Of a DNA stretch of 64,000 nucleotides, positions 48,575 to 61,026 are shown one piece after another (within the stretch, counting starts at the first letter, position 1; the number at the start of each line of letters is the position of its first letter). This stretch comes from Rhodovulum steppense. GTDB lineage: Bacteria; Pseudomonadota; Alphaproteobacteria; Rhodobacterales; Rhodobacteraceae. The stretch lies in contig NZ_SLVM01000018.1 in assembly GCF_004339675.1 (NCBI RefSeq), positions 1-64,000 on the forward strand. Direction: 5' to 3'. The notes under the pieces are model-generated. The model did no database searches. It was not told the origin of the DNA and saw only the letters and a list, made by a program, of their open reading frames with translations. The translations under genes were made by a program, and so were the position numbers.

Positions 48575-48596
48575 GGCCGCTGGCCCGGGCATCCGT

Positions 48597-49370
48597 TCAC
48601 AGCGCGGTCCAGCCGCCATCGACGCTGATCGTCGTGCCCGTGATCTGGGCCGCCGCGTCCGAACACAGGAAGACGGTGGTTCCCCCGATCTGCTCGACCG
48701 TGGCGAACTGTTTGGACGGCTGGCGGGCCAGCATCACCTCGCGGATCACGCGGTCACGGTCCATGCCATGCGCCTTCATCTGGTCGGGGATCTGCGCCTC
48801 GACCAGCGGGGTCAGCACATAGCCCGGGCAGATCGCGTTGCAGGTGATCGCTTCCTCGGCGGTTTCCAGCGCCACGGTCTTGGTCAGCCCGACCACCCCA
48901 TGCTTGGCCGCGACATAGGCGGATTTGTAGGGGCTGGCCGTCAGCCCATGCGCCGAGGCGATGTTGACGATCCGCCCCCAGCCCGCCGCCCGCATCATCG
49001 GCAGCGCGGCCGCCGTGGTGTGAAACGCGGAGGACAGGTTGATCGCGATGATCGCGTCCCATTTCTCGACCGGGAACTGATCCACCGGCGCGACATGCTG
49101 GATCCCGGCATTGTTCACCAGGATATCGCAGGCCCCTGCCTCGGCGATCAGCGCGCGGCAGGCGTCGGCGCTGGACAGATCGGCCTTGATGTAGCGCACG
49201 CTGACCCCGTGTTCCTGCGTCATGTCGGCGGCCAGCGCGTGATCCTCGTCGCGGTCGGTGAACGAGTTCAGCACCACATCCGCCCCGGCCCGGGCCAGTT
49301 CCTGCGCGATGCCAAGCCCGATCCCCGAATTGGAGCCGGTCACGATGGCGGTCTTTCCGGAAAGCGTCAT
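48597..49370 (-). CDS. bdhA: 3-hydroxybutyrate dehydrogenase
   Basis: NAD-dependent short-chain dehydrogenase interconverting 3-hydroxybutyrate and acetoacetate, linked to PHB turnover. The 257-aa protein has TGSNSGIGLG (residues 11-20), NNAG, and the Ser139-Tyr152-Lys156 triad (IASAHG, AYVAAK). DRDRVIREVMLARQPSKQFATVEQIG in the C-terminal part is typical of bacterial BdhA (given in parts). It lies downstream of the RNA element at 49460-49535, which may control it. Confidence 0.9.
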   Translation of the reverse strand: MTLSGKTAIVTGSNSGIGLGIAQELARAGADVVLNSFTDRDEDHALAADMTQEHGVSVRYIKADLSSADACRALIAEAGACDILVNNAGIQHVAPVDQFPVEKWDAIIAINLSSAFHTTAAALPMMRAAGWGRIVNIASAHGLTASPYKSAYVAAKHGVVGLTKTVALETAEEAITCNAICPGYVLTPLVEAQIPDQMKAHGMDRDRVIREVMLARQPSKQFATVEQIGGTTVFLCSDAAAQITGTTISVDGGWTAL

Positions 49371-49459
49371 TTCGTCCCTCGCAATGTCCCGAAACGGTTG
49401 CGAAGGAGCCTACATCCCGCCGCGGCGCGGCGAAAGCGCCACAGACGGGCGCGGGCACG

Positions 49460-49488
49460 AAAAAAGACGCCCGCACAGGGCGGGCGTC
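49460..49488 (-). terminator. Intrinsic terminator with six-base U-run
   Basis: GACGCCCGC (49466-49474) and GCGGGCGTC (49480-49488) form a perfect 9-bp stem with a 5-base loop; on the minus strand it is followed by TTTTTT (49465-49460). This is a textbook Rho-independent terminator, pointing leftward, although no protein gene ends here on that strand. Confidence 0.85.
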
Positions 49489-49535
49489 AAGTTATTGAGG
49501 CAGGTTTCATACAGGCAAGAAACCTATCGAGCAGT
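49460..49535 (-). ncRNA. Candidate small RNA (about 76 nt) or attenuated leader of bdhA
   Basis: Between a promoter at 49542-49570 and the terminator at 49460-49488 lies a 76-nt transcript with no reading frame. Its 5' half holds a second perfect hairpin, AGGTTTC/GAAACCT (49519-49525 with 49502-49508) with the 10-nt loop TTGCCTGTAT. Promoter, stem-loop, single-stranded linker (CCTCAATAACTT) and terminator are the layout of a trans-acting sRNA. The loop carries pyrimidine-rich CCTG, which could pair with ribosome-binding sites. Because bdhA starts 90 nt beyond the terminator on the same strand, premature termination controlling bdhA is the alternative. No known family recognised. Confidence 0.55.
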
Positions 49536-49541
49536 AACCTC

Positions 49542-49570
49542 TGTATACGCAATCCGCCGCCGGTGGCCAA
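49542..49570 (-). promoter_or_regulatory. Promoter of the candidate RNA (TTGGCC, 17 bp, TATACA)
   Basis: On the minus strand TTGGCC (49570-49565) and TATACA (49547-49542) stand exactly 17 bp apart. The -10 matches consensus at five of six bases, including the key first two and, unusually for this GC-rich genome, a run of TA steps. It places the transcription start near 49535. Confidence 0.6.
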
Positions 49571-49579
49571 GCTAAAAGT

Positions 49580-49608
49580 TTGAAAAATCGGGCGCTCATG
49601 CCTAAGCT
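49580..49608 (+). promoter_or_regulatory. Possible promoter of the YejA-like gene (TTGAAA, 17 bp, TAAGCT)
   Basis: TTGAAA (49580-49585) and TAAGCT (49603-49608) with a 17-bp spacer, about 43 nt upstream of the start at 49651. It lies back-to-back with the leftward promoter at 49542-49570. Confidence 0.4.
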
Positions 49609-49650
49609 GGCCCCCAAGAATACAAGGCACCGGGCAGGAATGTTGCCGAG

Positions 49651-51468
49651 ATGAGACAGAAGAATCCCCTCCGCGCGCGCATCGCGGTGGCTGCGGCGTT
49701 GCTGTTCGGCATGGCCGGATTCGGGCAGGCCGAGCCCGCCCATGGCATCGCTATGTATGGCGCGCCCGCGCTTCCACCGGATTTTGTGTCGCTGCCCTAT
49801 GTGAACCCCGACGCGCCCCGGGGCGGACGCATCGTTCTGGGCGAAACCGGGGGCTTTGACAGCCTCAATCCGTTCATCCTGAAGGGCAACGCCCCCTGGG
49901 CGCTGCGCAGCCTTGGCTACGAGACCCTGATGGGCCGGTCCTGGGACGAACCCTTCACGCTTTACGGGCTTCTGGCCGAATCGGTCGAGACCGGCCCGGA
50001 TCGCGACTGGGTCGAATTCACCCTGCGCGAAGGCGCGCGCTTCTCGGATGGCAGCCCGGTCACGGTCGAGGATGTGCTATGGTCGTTCAGCGTGCTGGGC
50101 GAACAGGGCCACCCGCGCTATCGCAGCGCCTGGGAAAAGGTCGCGACGGCCGAGGCGACGGGGCCGCGCAGTGTGCGCTTCACCTTCACCACCGCCGACC
50201 GCGAATTGCCACTGATCCTGGGCCTGCGCCCGGTGCTGAAAAAGGCGCAGTGGGAGGGGCGCGATTTCGCGCAAAGCGGGCTGGAGGCGCCGATCGGGTC
50301 AGGCCCCTATGTCATCGCCGGGTTCGAGCCGGGCCGGTTCGTCCTGGTGCGCCGCAACCCCGACTGGTGGGGGCGCGATCTGGCGCTGAACCGGGGCCAG
50401 CACAATTTCGACGAGATCCGCATCGAGTTCTATGCCGATGCGGGCGTGCTGTTCGAGGCGTTCCGGGGCGGCGCAATCGACATCTACCGCGAATCGAGCG
50501 CGGCGCGCTGGCAAAGCGCCTATGACTTCCCCGCCATCGCCACGGGGCGGATCGTGAAAGCCGAGATCCCGCATGCGCGGCCCACCGGCATCAGCGGGCT
50601 GGTGATGAATGGCCGCCGCCCGGTCTTTGCCGACTGGCGGGTGCGCGACGCGATGCTGCATGCCTTCGATTTCGAGTTCATCAATGGCGTGCTGACCGGC
50701 GGCACCCAGCCGCGCATCGCGTCCTATTTCTCGAATTCCGAGCTGGGCATGGGACCGGGCCCCGCCGAGGGCCGCGTGCGCGCGTTGCTGGCGCCCTTTG
50801 CCGACGAGCTGCTGCCCGGCGCGCTGGAGGGCTATGCGCTGCCCGTCTCGGACGGGCGGCCCTCGAACCGGCAGAACCTGCGCATGGCCTTTGCCCGGCT
50901 GGAAGACGCCGGCTGGCGCGTGGGCGATGACGGGGTGCTGCGCGATGCCGACGGCCGGCCCTTCACCTTCGAGATCCTCTTGCGCCAGGGCGCGGCCGAG
51001 AGCCAGAAGATCGTCGACATCTTTGCCGAGGGGCTGAAACGGCTGGGCATCGCGGTGCGCATCAGCACGGTCGACAACGCGCAATATACCGAACGCACCG
51101 ACGCCTATGATTTCGACATGGCGTTCTACACGGTCGGGCTGTCGCTGTCGCCCGGCAACGAACAGCGGCTGTACTGGGGGGCGGAGGGGGTCACGCGACC
51201 CGGCACGCGCAACTGGATGGGGCTGGCCAGCCCCGCCGCCGAGGCGATGATCGAGGCGCTGCTGACCTCGGAAACGCATGAGGAATTCGTCGCGGCCACC
51301 CGCGCGCTGGACCGGGTGCTGACGACCGGGCGGCATGTGATCCCGGTCTGGTATGCGCCCAGTTCGCTGATTGCCCACCGCGCCACGCTGCGCTATCCGG
51401 AAACGATACCGATATACGGGGATTGGATCGGTTTTCTCCCCGATATCTGGTGGTCCGAGAGGGAGTGA
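49651..51468 (+). CDS. Extracellular solute-binding protein, family 5 (YejA-like)
   Basis: Periplasmic peptide-binding protein of 605 aa for an ABC importer. Signal peptide about residues 1-27 (ending GFGQA), then HGIAMYGAPALPPDF and PRGGRIVLGETGGFDSLNPF as in YejA, the binding protein for microcin C-type peptides. The C-terminal domain with YWGAEGVTRPGTRNW and HVIPVWYAPSS is typical. Its permease and ATPase genes do not follow within the window. A tiny lipoprotein gene comes 3 nt later. Confidence 0.88.
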   Translation: MRQKNPLRARIAVAAALLFGMAGFGQAEPAHGIAMYGAPALPPDFVSLPYVNPDAPRGGRIVLGETGGFDSLNPFILKGNAPWALRSLGYETLMGRSWDEPFTLYGLLAESVETGPDRDWVEFTLREGARFSDGSPVTVEDVLWSFSVLGEQGHPRYRSAWEKVATAEATGPRSVRFTFTTADRELPLILGLRPVLKKAQWEGRDFAQSGLEAPIGSGPYVIAGFEPGRFVLVRRNPDWWGRDLALNRGQHNFDEIRIEFYADAGVLFEAFRGGAIDIYRESSAARWQSAYDFPAIATGRIVKAEIPHARPTGISGLVMNGRRPVFADWRVRDAMLHAFDFEFINGVLTGGTQPRIASYFSNSELGMGPGPAEGRVRALLAPFADELLPGALEGYALPVSDGRPSNRQNLRMAFARLEDAGWRVGDDGVLRDADGRPFTFEILLRQGAAESQKIVDIFAEGLKRLGIAVRISTVDNAQYTERTDAYDFDMAFYTVGLSLSPGNEQRLYWGAEGVTRPGTRNWMGLASPAAEAMIEALLTSETHEEFVAATRALDRVLTTGRHVIPVWYAPSSLIAHRATLRYPETIPIYGDWIGFLPDIWWSERE

Positions 51469-51471
51469 TCC

Positions 51472-51585
51472 ATGACCCGAACGCTTCTGATGCTGGGCCT
51501 GCTGGCCCTTGCGGGCTGCGGCACCGTCGAGGGGATCGGCGAGGATATCTCGGCCGGGGCCCGCGCGGTGCGCAACGCGTTCTGA
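51472..51585 (+). CDS. Entericidin-like small lipoprotein (37 aa)
   Basis: MTRTLLMLGLLALAGCGTVE continues EGIGEDISAGARAVRNAF. A hydrophobic signal with lipobox LAGC (Cys16) is followed by the entericidin-family pattern T-VEGIGEDIS..A.A. It starts 3 nt after the YejA-like stop with GGGAG overlapping that stop, so the two are cotranscribed. Entericidin A/B are antidote/toxin-like lipoproteins in enterics; here the role is unknown. Too short for routine gene callers. Confidence 0.75.
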   Translation: MTRTLLMLGLLALAGCGTVEGIGEDISAGARAVRNAF

Positions 51586-51650
51586 GACCGCCCGCCTGCC
51601 CCGTTCCCGGCCCCTTGCAACCGCAAGGCAGCGGGGCTAGCACGCAGCCC

Positions 51651-53180
51651 ATGCGAGCGATATTTGACGAGGGCGCCCCGCCGCCCTGCCCCGCCCCGTT
51701 CAACCTGGCCGCCCATGTGCTGGCCCCGGCCGCCTGCACGCCCGAAAAGGTCGCGCTGGCCGTGATCGGCCCCCATGGCGCCGAACGCTGGAGCTATGCC
51801 CGGCTGGAGGCCGCCGTGCGCGGACTTGCGGCGGGGCTGGCGCAGATGGGGCTGGCGCCCGGCGCGCGGGTGCTCTTGCGGCTGGGCAACGGGGTGGAGT
51901 TTCCCATCGGGTTTCTGGGCGCGATCGCTGCGGGGCTGGTGCCGGTGCCGACCTCGGCGCTGCTGACAACGCCCGAGATCACGAAACTTGCCGCCGAGAT
52001 CGAGCCCGCGGTGATCCTGGCCGGCCCGGGCGTCGCCCTTCCCGCCGATTGCGCCGCGCCGGTGCTGGACCTCGACGCGCAGCGCGCCCTGCACGAGCAC
52101 GCCCCGGCGGGCTATGCGCTGGGCGATCCCGACCGGCCGGCCTATGTGGTCTATACCTCGGGCACCTCGGGCAATCCGCGCGGCGTGATCCATGCCCATC
52201 GCGCGGTCTGGGCGCGGCGGATGATGTGGGAAGGCTGGTATGGCCTGACGCCCGAGGACCGGCTGCTGCATGCGGGCGCCTTCAACTGGACCTATACGCT
52301 GGGCACCGGGTTGCTCGATCCCTGGTCCATCGGGGCGACCGCCCTGATCCCCGCGCCGGGCGTGCGGCCCGCGCAATTGCCGCTGCTTCTGAAGCGCTTC
52401 GACGCGACGATCTTTGCCGCCGCGCCCGGTGTCTATCGCCAGATGCTGCGCGATTATCCCCATCTGGTGCTGCCCAAACTGCGCCACGGCCTGTCCGCGG
52501 GCGAGAAGATGCCCGAGGCCACCCGCGCCGCCTGGGCCGAGACCACCGGCACCTTCGTCTACGAGGCGCTGGGGATGTCGGAATGTTCCACCTTCGTCTC
52601 GGGCAGCCCCGCCCGGCCCGCGCCGCTGCCCTCCTCGGGCTATCCGCAGCCGGGCCGAAGGGTCGCGGTGCTGGGGCCGGACCTGGAACCCGTGCAACGC
52701 GGCGAGCCCGGGCAACTGGCCGTCTCGCGCCGCGATCCGGGGCTGATGCTGGGCTATCTCAAGGCCGAGGCCGAAACCGCGGCGCGGTTCCATGGCGAAT
52801 GGTTCCTGACCGGCGACATGGTGGAAATGGCCGCGGATGGCGCGATCACCTATCTGGGCCGCGATGACGACATGCTGAACGCGGGCGGCGTGCGGGTCTC
52901 GCCGCTGGAGGTGGAACGCGCGCTGATGGAACATCCCGCGATCCACGAGGTCGCCGCCACCGAGATCGCGATCAAGGCCGATACCTCCGTGATCGCCGCC
53001 TTCTATACCGGCGAGGCGCTGGCCGAGGACCAGCTTGCCGCCTTTGCCGCCGAACGGCTGGCCCGCTACAAGCAGCCGCGGCTTTACGTCCATATGGACG
53101 ACTTGCCGAAGAACCCGAACGGCAAGCTGAACCGCCGCCAGATCCGTGCATCCTACGAGGCTGGCCATGGTCCGGCTTGA
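51651..53180 (+). CDS. Class I adenylate-forming acyl-CoA synthetase (AMP-dependent synthetase/ligase)
   Basis: A 509-aa enzyme that would activate a carboxylic acid as the CoA thioester via an acyl-AMP. Motifs: the P-loop YTSGTSGNPRGVIHAH (near residue 165), YEALGMSE (A5), GEWFLTGDMVEMAADG (A7), GRDDDMLNAGGVRVSPLEVE (A8) and PKNPNGKLNRRQI with the catalytic Lys (A10). The family (benzoate-CoA or medium-chain ligase-like) does not fix the substrate. It overlaps the DsbA-like gene by 14 nt. Start at 51651 by family alignment. Confidence 0.88.
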   Translation: MRAIFDEGAPPPCPAPFNLAAHVLAPAACTPEKVALAVIGPHGAERWSYARLEAAVRGLAAGLAQMGLAPGARVLLRLGNGVEFPIGFLGAIAAGLVPVPTSALLTTPEITKLAAEIEPAVILAGPGVALPADCAAPVLDLDAQRALHEHAPAGYALGDPDRPAYVVYTSGTSGNPRGVIHAHRAVWARRMMWEGWYGLTPEDRLLHAGAFNWTYTLGTGLLDPWSIGATALIPAPGVRPAQLPLLLKRFDATIFAAAPGVYRQMLRDYPHLVLPKLRHGLSAGEKMPEATRAAWAETTGTFVYEALGMSECSTFVSGSPARPAPLPSSGYPQPGRRVAVLGPDLEPVQRGEPGQLAVSRRDPGLMLGYLKAEAETAARFHGEWFLTGDMVEMAADGAITYLGRDDDMLNAGGVRVSPLEVERALMEHPAIHEVAATEIAIKADTSVIAAFYTGEALAEDQLAAFAAERLARYKQPRLYVHMDDLPKNPNGKLNRRQIRASYEAGHGPA

Positions 53181-53817
53181 CATCTTCGCCGACCCGATCT
53201 GCCCCTGGTGCCTGATCGGCAAGCGGCTGCTGGATGCCGCGCTGGACGCCCGGCCCGACCACCCGTTCGAGATCGTCTGGCAGCCCTTCCAGTTGAACCC
53301 CGGCATGCCGCGCGCGGGCATGGACCGGCGCGCCTATCTCGAAGCCAAGTTCGGCGGCCAGATGGAGGCCGTTCGCGCCTATGCCGAAATCGACGAAAAG
53401 GCCCGCGCGGCCGGGATCGAACTGAACCTCGCCGCGATCACCCGCACGCCCAACACGCTGGATGCGCAGCGGCTGATCCACTGGGCCGGGCTGGAGGGGT
53501 GCCAGCACGCGGCTGTGCAGGCGCTGTTCGACGCCTGTTTCCTGGAAGGCCGCGATATCGGCGCAACCGGCGTTCTGGCCGCGATTGCCGGGGCCGTCGG
53601 GATGGACAGCGGCATGGTCGCGCGGCTTCTGGCCTCGGATGCCGATGCGGACGCGATCCGCGCGCGCGATGCCCATGCCCGCAGCCGCGGCGTGACCGGC
53701 GTGCCGACCTTCATCGTGGCCGACCACCACGTTCTGGTGGGCGCCCAGCCCACCGCGCTATGGGTGCAGGTCATCGCGGAACTGGCGGGCGATCCCGGCG
53801 CGCAGCCGCTGCACTAG
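53167..53817 (+). CDS. DsbA-family oxidoreductase (FrnE-like)
   Basis: A 216-aa thioredoxin-fold protein with the CPWC active site (Cys12-Cys15) in DIFADPICPWCLIGKR, a helical insert and the cis-Pro motif GVTGVPTF. It has no signal peptide, so it is cytoplasmic, like FrnE and related 2-hydroxychromene-2-carboxylate isomerase/DsbA proteins. A thiol-redox role is likely. Its start overlaps the end of the ligase gene, so both are cotranscribed. Confidence 0.9.
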   Translation: MVRLDIFADPICPWCLIGKRLLDAALDARPDHPFEIVWQPFQLNPGMPRAGMDRRAYLEAKFGGQMEAVRAYAEIDEKARAAGIELNLAAITRTPNTLDAQRLIHWAGLEGCQHAAVQALFDACFLEGRDIGATGVLAAIAGAVGMDSGMVARLLASDADADAIRARDAHARSRGVTGVPTFIVADHHVLVGAQPTALWVQVIAELAGDPGAQPLH

Positions 53818-53882
53818 CGGAGATTTATCCGCTGGCGGTCGCGCCCGATCTGTCGCATCAGAACCCCGAGGTCGGAGGCAGC

Positions 53883-55106
53883 ATGGCACAGGCGGATATC
53901 ACCGGGCAAAGGCGCGTCTCGCGGTCCGAATTCATCGCGATCATGGCGCTGCTGTTCGCGACGGTGGCGTTCTCCATCGACGCGATGCTGCCCGCCCTGC
54001 CCGAGATCGGTCGGGAACTGGCGCCCGCAAATCTCAATCATGCGCAATTCGTCGTCCTCGTCTTCGTCGCGGCAATGGGGATCGGCACGCTGGTTGTCGG
54101 GCCGTTGTCGGATTCGCTGGGCCGCAAGCCGGTGATCCTGGGCGGCGCGGGGCTGTTCGTCGTCGGCGCCATGATCGCGGGCACGGGCCAGTCGCTGGAA
54201 CTGGTGCTGTTCGGGCGCGCGCTGCAAGGGCTGGGCGCTGCGGCGCCGCGGGTGGTGGCGCTGGCGGTGATCCGCGATCTTTATGCCGGGCGCGACATGG
54301 CGCGGATCGTGTCCTTCGTGATGATGATCTTCACGCTCCTGCCCGCCATCGCGCCGCTGCTGGGCGCAGGCATCATCGCGCTGGCAGGCTGGCGCGCGAT
54401 CTTTCTGGCCTTCCTGCTGTTCTCGGTGATCTCGGTCGGCTGGTACGCGCTGCGCCTGCCCGAGACGCTGCCCCCTGCCCGACGCCGTCCGCTGAAACCC
54501 GCATCGCTGCGCGCCGCCGCGCGCGAGGTCTTTGCCGATCCGGTCGCGCGGCGCGCGGTTCTGGTTCAGACGCTGATCTTTTCGGTGCTGTTCATGCTGC
54601 TGACCTCGATCCAGCAGATCTTCGACATCCATTTCGGCCGCGGGGACAGCTTTCCGCTGTGGTTCGCCCTGATCGCGGTGATCGCGGGGAGCGCGAGTTT
54701 CACCAACGCGATGCTGGTGGGCCGTCTGGGCATGCGCTTCCTGGTGCGGGTCACGCTGAGTGCGCAGCTTGCGCTGTCGGTCGCGATGGCGGCGCTGTTC
54801 TGGAGCGGGCTTCTGCCGCCGGGTGCCGAGTTCGCGGCCTTCATGCTGTGGGCGATCACGCTGTTCGGGATGCTGGGCCTGACCATCGGCAACCTGAACG
54901 CGCTGGCGATGGAGCCTTTGGGCCATGTTGCGGGCATGGCCGCCTCGATCATCGGGGCGCTGGCCACGGTGATGTCGGCGCTGCTGGCGGTGCCGGTCGG
55001 CCAGGCTTTCGACGGGACGCCGCGGCCGCTGGCGACCGGCGTCCTTCTGGCGGTTGCCGCGGCTTTCCTGCTGATCCGGAAATTTCCGGAACGCCCCGAG
55101 ACGTAA
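53883..55106 (+). CDS. Bcr/CflA family multidrug efflux MFS transporter
   Basis: A 407-aa major facilitator with twelve predicted helices. The MFS motif GPLSDSLGRKPVILGGAGLF (between helices 2 and 3), SIDAMLPALPEIGREL at the N-terminus and RALQGLGAAAPRVVALAVIRDLY match the Bcr/CflA drug-resistance branch. It is 65 nt downstream of the DsbA-like gene and convergent with mfd. Confidence 0.9.
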   Translation: MAQADITGQRRVSRSEFIAIMALLFATVAFSIDAMLPALPEIGRELAPANLNHAQFVVLVFVAAMGIGTLVVGPLSDSLGRKPVILGGAGLFVVGAMIAGTGQSLELVLFGRALQGLGAAAPRVVALAVIRDLYAGRDMARIVSFVMMIFTLLPAIAPLLGAGIIALAGWRAIFLAFLLFSVISVGWYALRLPETLPPARRRPLKPASLRAAAREVFADPVARRAVLVQTLIFSVLFMLLTSIQQIFDIHFGRGDSFPLWFALIAVIAGSASFTNAMLVGRLGMRFLVRVTLSAQLALSVAMAALFWSGLLPPGAEFAAFMLWAITLFGMLGLTIGNLNALAMEPLGHVAGMAASIIGALATVMSALLAVPVGQAFDGTPRPLATGVLLAVAAAFLLIRKFPERPET

Positions 55107-55111
55107 GTCAC

Positions 55112-58555
<3,444 letters not shown>

Positions 58556-58587
58556 GGCCGCCGGGAATAAGCGCCGGGCGCGCGCTG

Positions 58588-59115
58588 TCAACCGCCCAGA
58601 ACGCCGATCGTGAAGTTCTGCCACATTCCCCACATGGCGGTCACAAGGATCGAGAGGATCCCCATGATCTGCACCCCCAGCCGGTGCCAGCGCAACAGCC
58701 AGTAAAGCCGCTCGCCGCTGGGGTTGCGCTGTTCATAGGATCGTGCGGTGCGCAGGGTCCACAACCCGACCAGCGTCAGCGGGGCAAGAAGCAGGAACAC
58801 CGCCTGCGAAAACTCGTTGCCATAGACGAAACCCAGCATCCCCAGCGTGGTCAGCGCAAAGCCCGCAAAGGCGCTGATCCACAGCCCCGAGACGCGCATG
58901 ACATAAAGGTAGCGCCGGGCATTGATCCGCACCAGATCGGCCACGTCCTCGGCCGCCTCGCCGCCCTGACGGCGCGCGCGCTGCACCAGATCATAGGGCA
59001 CGCCCAGAACCCAGTGGCTTGAGGTCGACCACAGAACGGCAAGCGCGATCCAGTACCAGAGATTCGAGAAGGACCGCATGTCGATCAGTTCGAAGACTTG
59101 CTGGGTGAAACTCAC
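58588..59115 (-). CDS. Three- to four-helix membrane protein (sometimes annotated as SufBCD-associated)
   Basis: A 175-aa integral membrane protein. Helices at about residues 18-38, 68-88, 92-112 and 150-172, with the conserved start FELIDMRSFSNLWYWIALAVLW and a basic loop. From memory, close relatives in Rhodobacteraceae carry the label component of SufBCD complex, which I cannot confirm; no suf genes are here. The start is GTG at 59115 (VSFTQQVFELID, with GGAGA upstream) or the ATG at 59079. Divergent from hemB, 32 nt upstream of mfd. Confidence 0.68.
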   Translation of the reverse strand: MSFTQQVFELIDMRSFSNLWYWIALAVLWSTSSHWVLGVPYDLVQRARRQGGEAAEDVADLVRINARRYLYVMRVSGLWISAFAGFALTTLGMLGFVYGNEFSQAVFLLLAPLTLVGLWTLRTARSYEQRNPSGERLYWLLRWHRLGVQIMGILSILVTAMWGMWQNFTIGVLGG

Positions 59116-59236
59116 GAGGGCGGTGTCTCCGTTCCGGGGGCCTCGCGCGCCGGAGGTCGAGTCGTGACGATTCCCGCTCTTGAGGTGCGATCCGATCCGT
59201 GTAACCCAGTCGCAGCCAATGTTGAAGGAGCCGTAG

Positions 59237-60241
<1,005 letters not shown>

Positions 60242-60290
60242 CGGCAGGCAGGGCGGCGCGCAAGGATTCGCCGCCGCGCGCTCTGCGGGC

Positions 60291-60319
60291 GTGACAGGAC
60301 GCGGCTGCCCCTCTATAGT
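60291..60319 (+). promoter_or_regulatory. Promoter of the SYLF lipoprotein gene (GTGACA, 17 bp, TATAGT)
   Basis: GTGACA (60291-60296) and TATAGT (60314-60319) are separated by exactly 17 bp; the -35 differs from TTGACA in one base and the -10 from TATAAT in one base. The gene starts 43 nt further on. Confidence 0.65.
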
Positions 60320-60362
60320 TTGTGTCAAATGGCGGCAAGGCCACAACAAGAGGCACAGAGCG

Positions 60363-60941
60363 ATGCAAGACAGCAAGAGCATGACCGGGCGCCTTTCGCG
60401 CCGCGGATTCATCGGCGTAATGGGTGCGACGACGGCGCTGGCGGCCTGCGGCAATGGCGTGGGCAGCCAGGGGGGCGTATCGCTCGACAACCGGGTGGAT
60501 GGCACGCGGAACTTCCTGTTCAGCCGCTATCCCGGCACGCAGGAGCTTGAGGCCAAGTCGCATGGCGTGCTGTGGATGCCGCTGATCACCAAGGCGGGGC
60601 TGTGGGTGGGCGGGGCCTATGGCCGCGGCGCGCTGCGGATCAACAACGTCACGGTGGATTACTATTCGGCCACCAAGGCCAGTTTCGGCTTGCAGGTCGG
60701 CGCGCAGCAATATGCCCATGCGCTGTTCTTCATGACGCCCGATGCGTTGCAGGCCTTCCGCTCGGGGGCGGGCTGGTCGGCGGGGGCGGATCTGGAATAT
60801 GCCTTCCTGGACGACGCGGGTGCGGTCTCGGCCTCGACCAGAACCTCGCTCGATCCGGTGGTCGCGCTGGTCTACGGGCAGCAGGGCCTGATCGTCGGTG
60901 CCTCGCTCGAAGGCACGAAATACACCCGCATCATCCCCTGA
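60363..60941 (+). CDS. SYLF-domain (YSC84-related) lipoprotein with Tat-like signal
   Basis: A 192-aa exported protein. The N-terminus combines a twin-arginine-type motif (SRRGFIG) with a lipobox (ALAAC, Cys29), so it is probably a Tat-exported lipoprotein. The rest fits the SYLF/YSC84 lipid-binding family (GVLWMPLITKAGLWVGGAYG, TVDYYSATKASFGLQVGAQQYAHALFF and VALVYGQQGLIVGASLEGTK, given in parts). Function unsettled; related proteins bind phosphoinositides in eukaryotes. Strong own promoter and a terminator behind it suggest a single-gene unit. Confidence 0.82.
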   Translation: MQDSKSMTGRLSRRGFIGVMGATTALAACGNGVGSQGGVSLDNRVDGTRNFLFSRYPGTQELEAKSHGVLWMPLITKAGLWVGGAYGRGALRINNVTVDYYSATKASFGLQVGAQQYAHALFFMTPDALQAFRSGAGWSAGADLEYAFLDDAGAVSASTRTSLDPVVALVYGQQGLIVGASLEGTKYTRIIP

Positions 60942-60982
60942 GATCGTCCCGCGCGCCTTCGAGCCGCAGACGTCAGGATTTT

Positions 60983-61018
60983 GTGCCCCGCCGGATTGGC
61001 GCTCCGGCGGGGCACTTT
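60983..61018 (+). terminator. Rho-independent terminator after the SYLF gene
   Basis: A perfect 13-bp stem (60983-60995 with 61003-61015, GTGCCCCGCCGGA/TCCGGCGGGGCAC) with a 7-base loop, followed by TTTC. It ends 9 bp before the end of the convergent dehydrogenase gene and may slow transcription from both sides. Confidence 0.7.
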
Positions 61019-61026
61019 CAGGCTTG

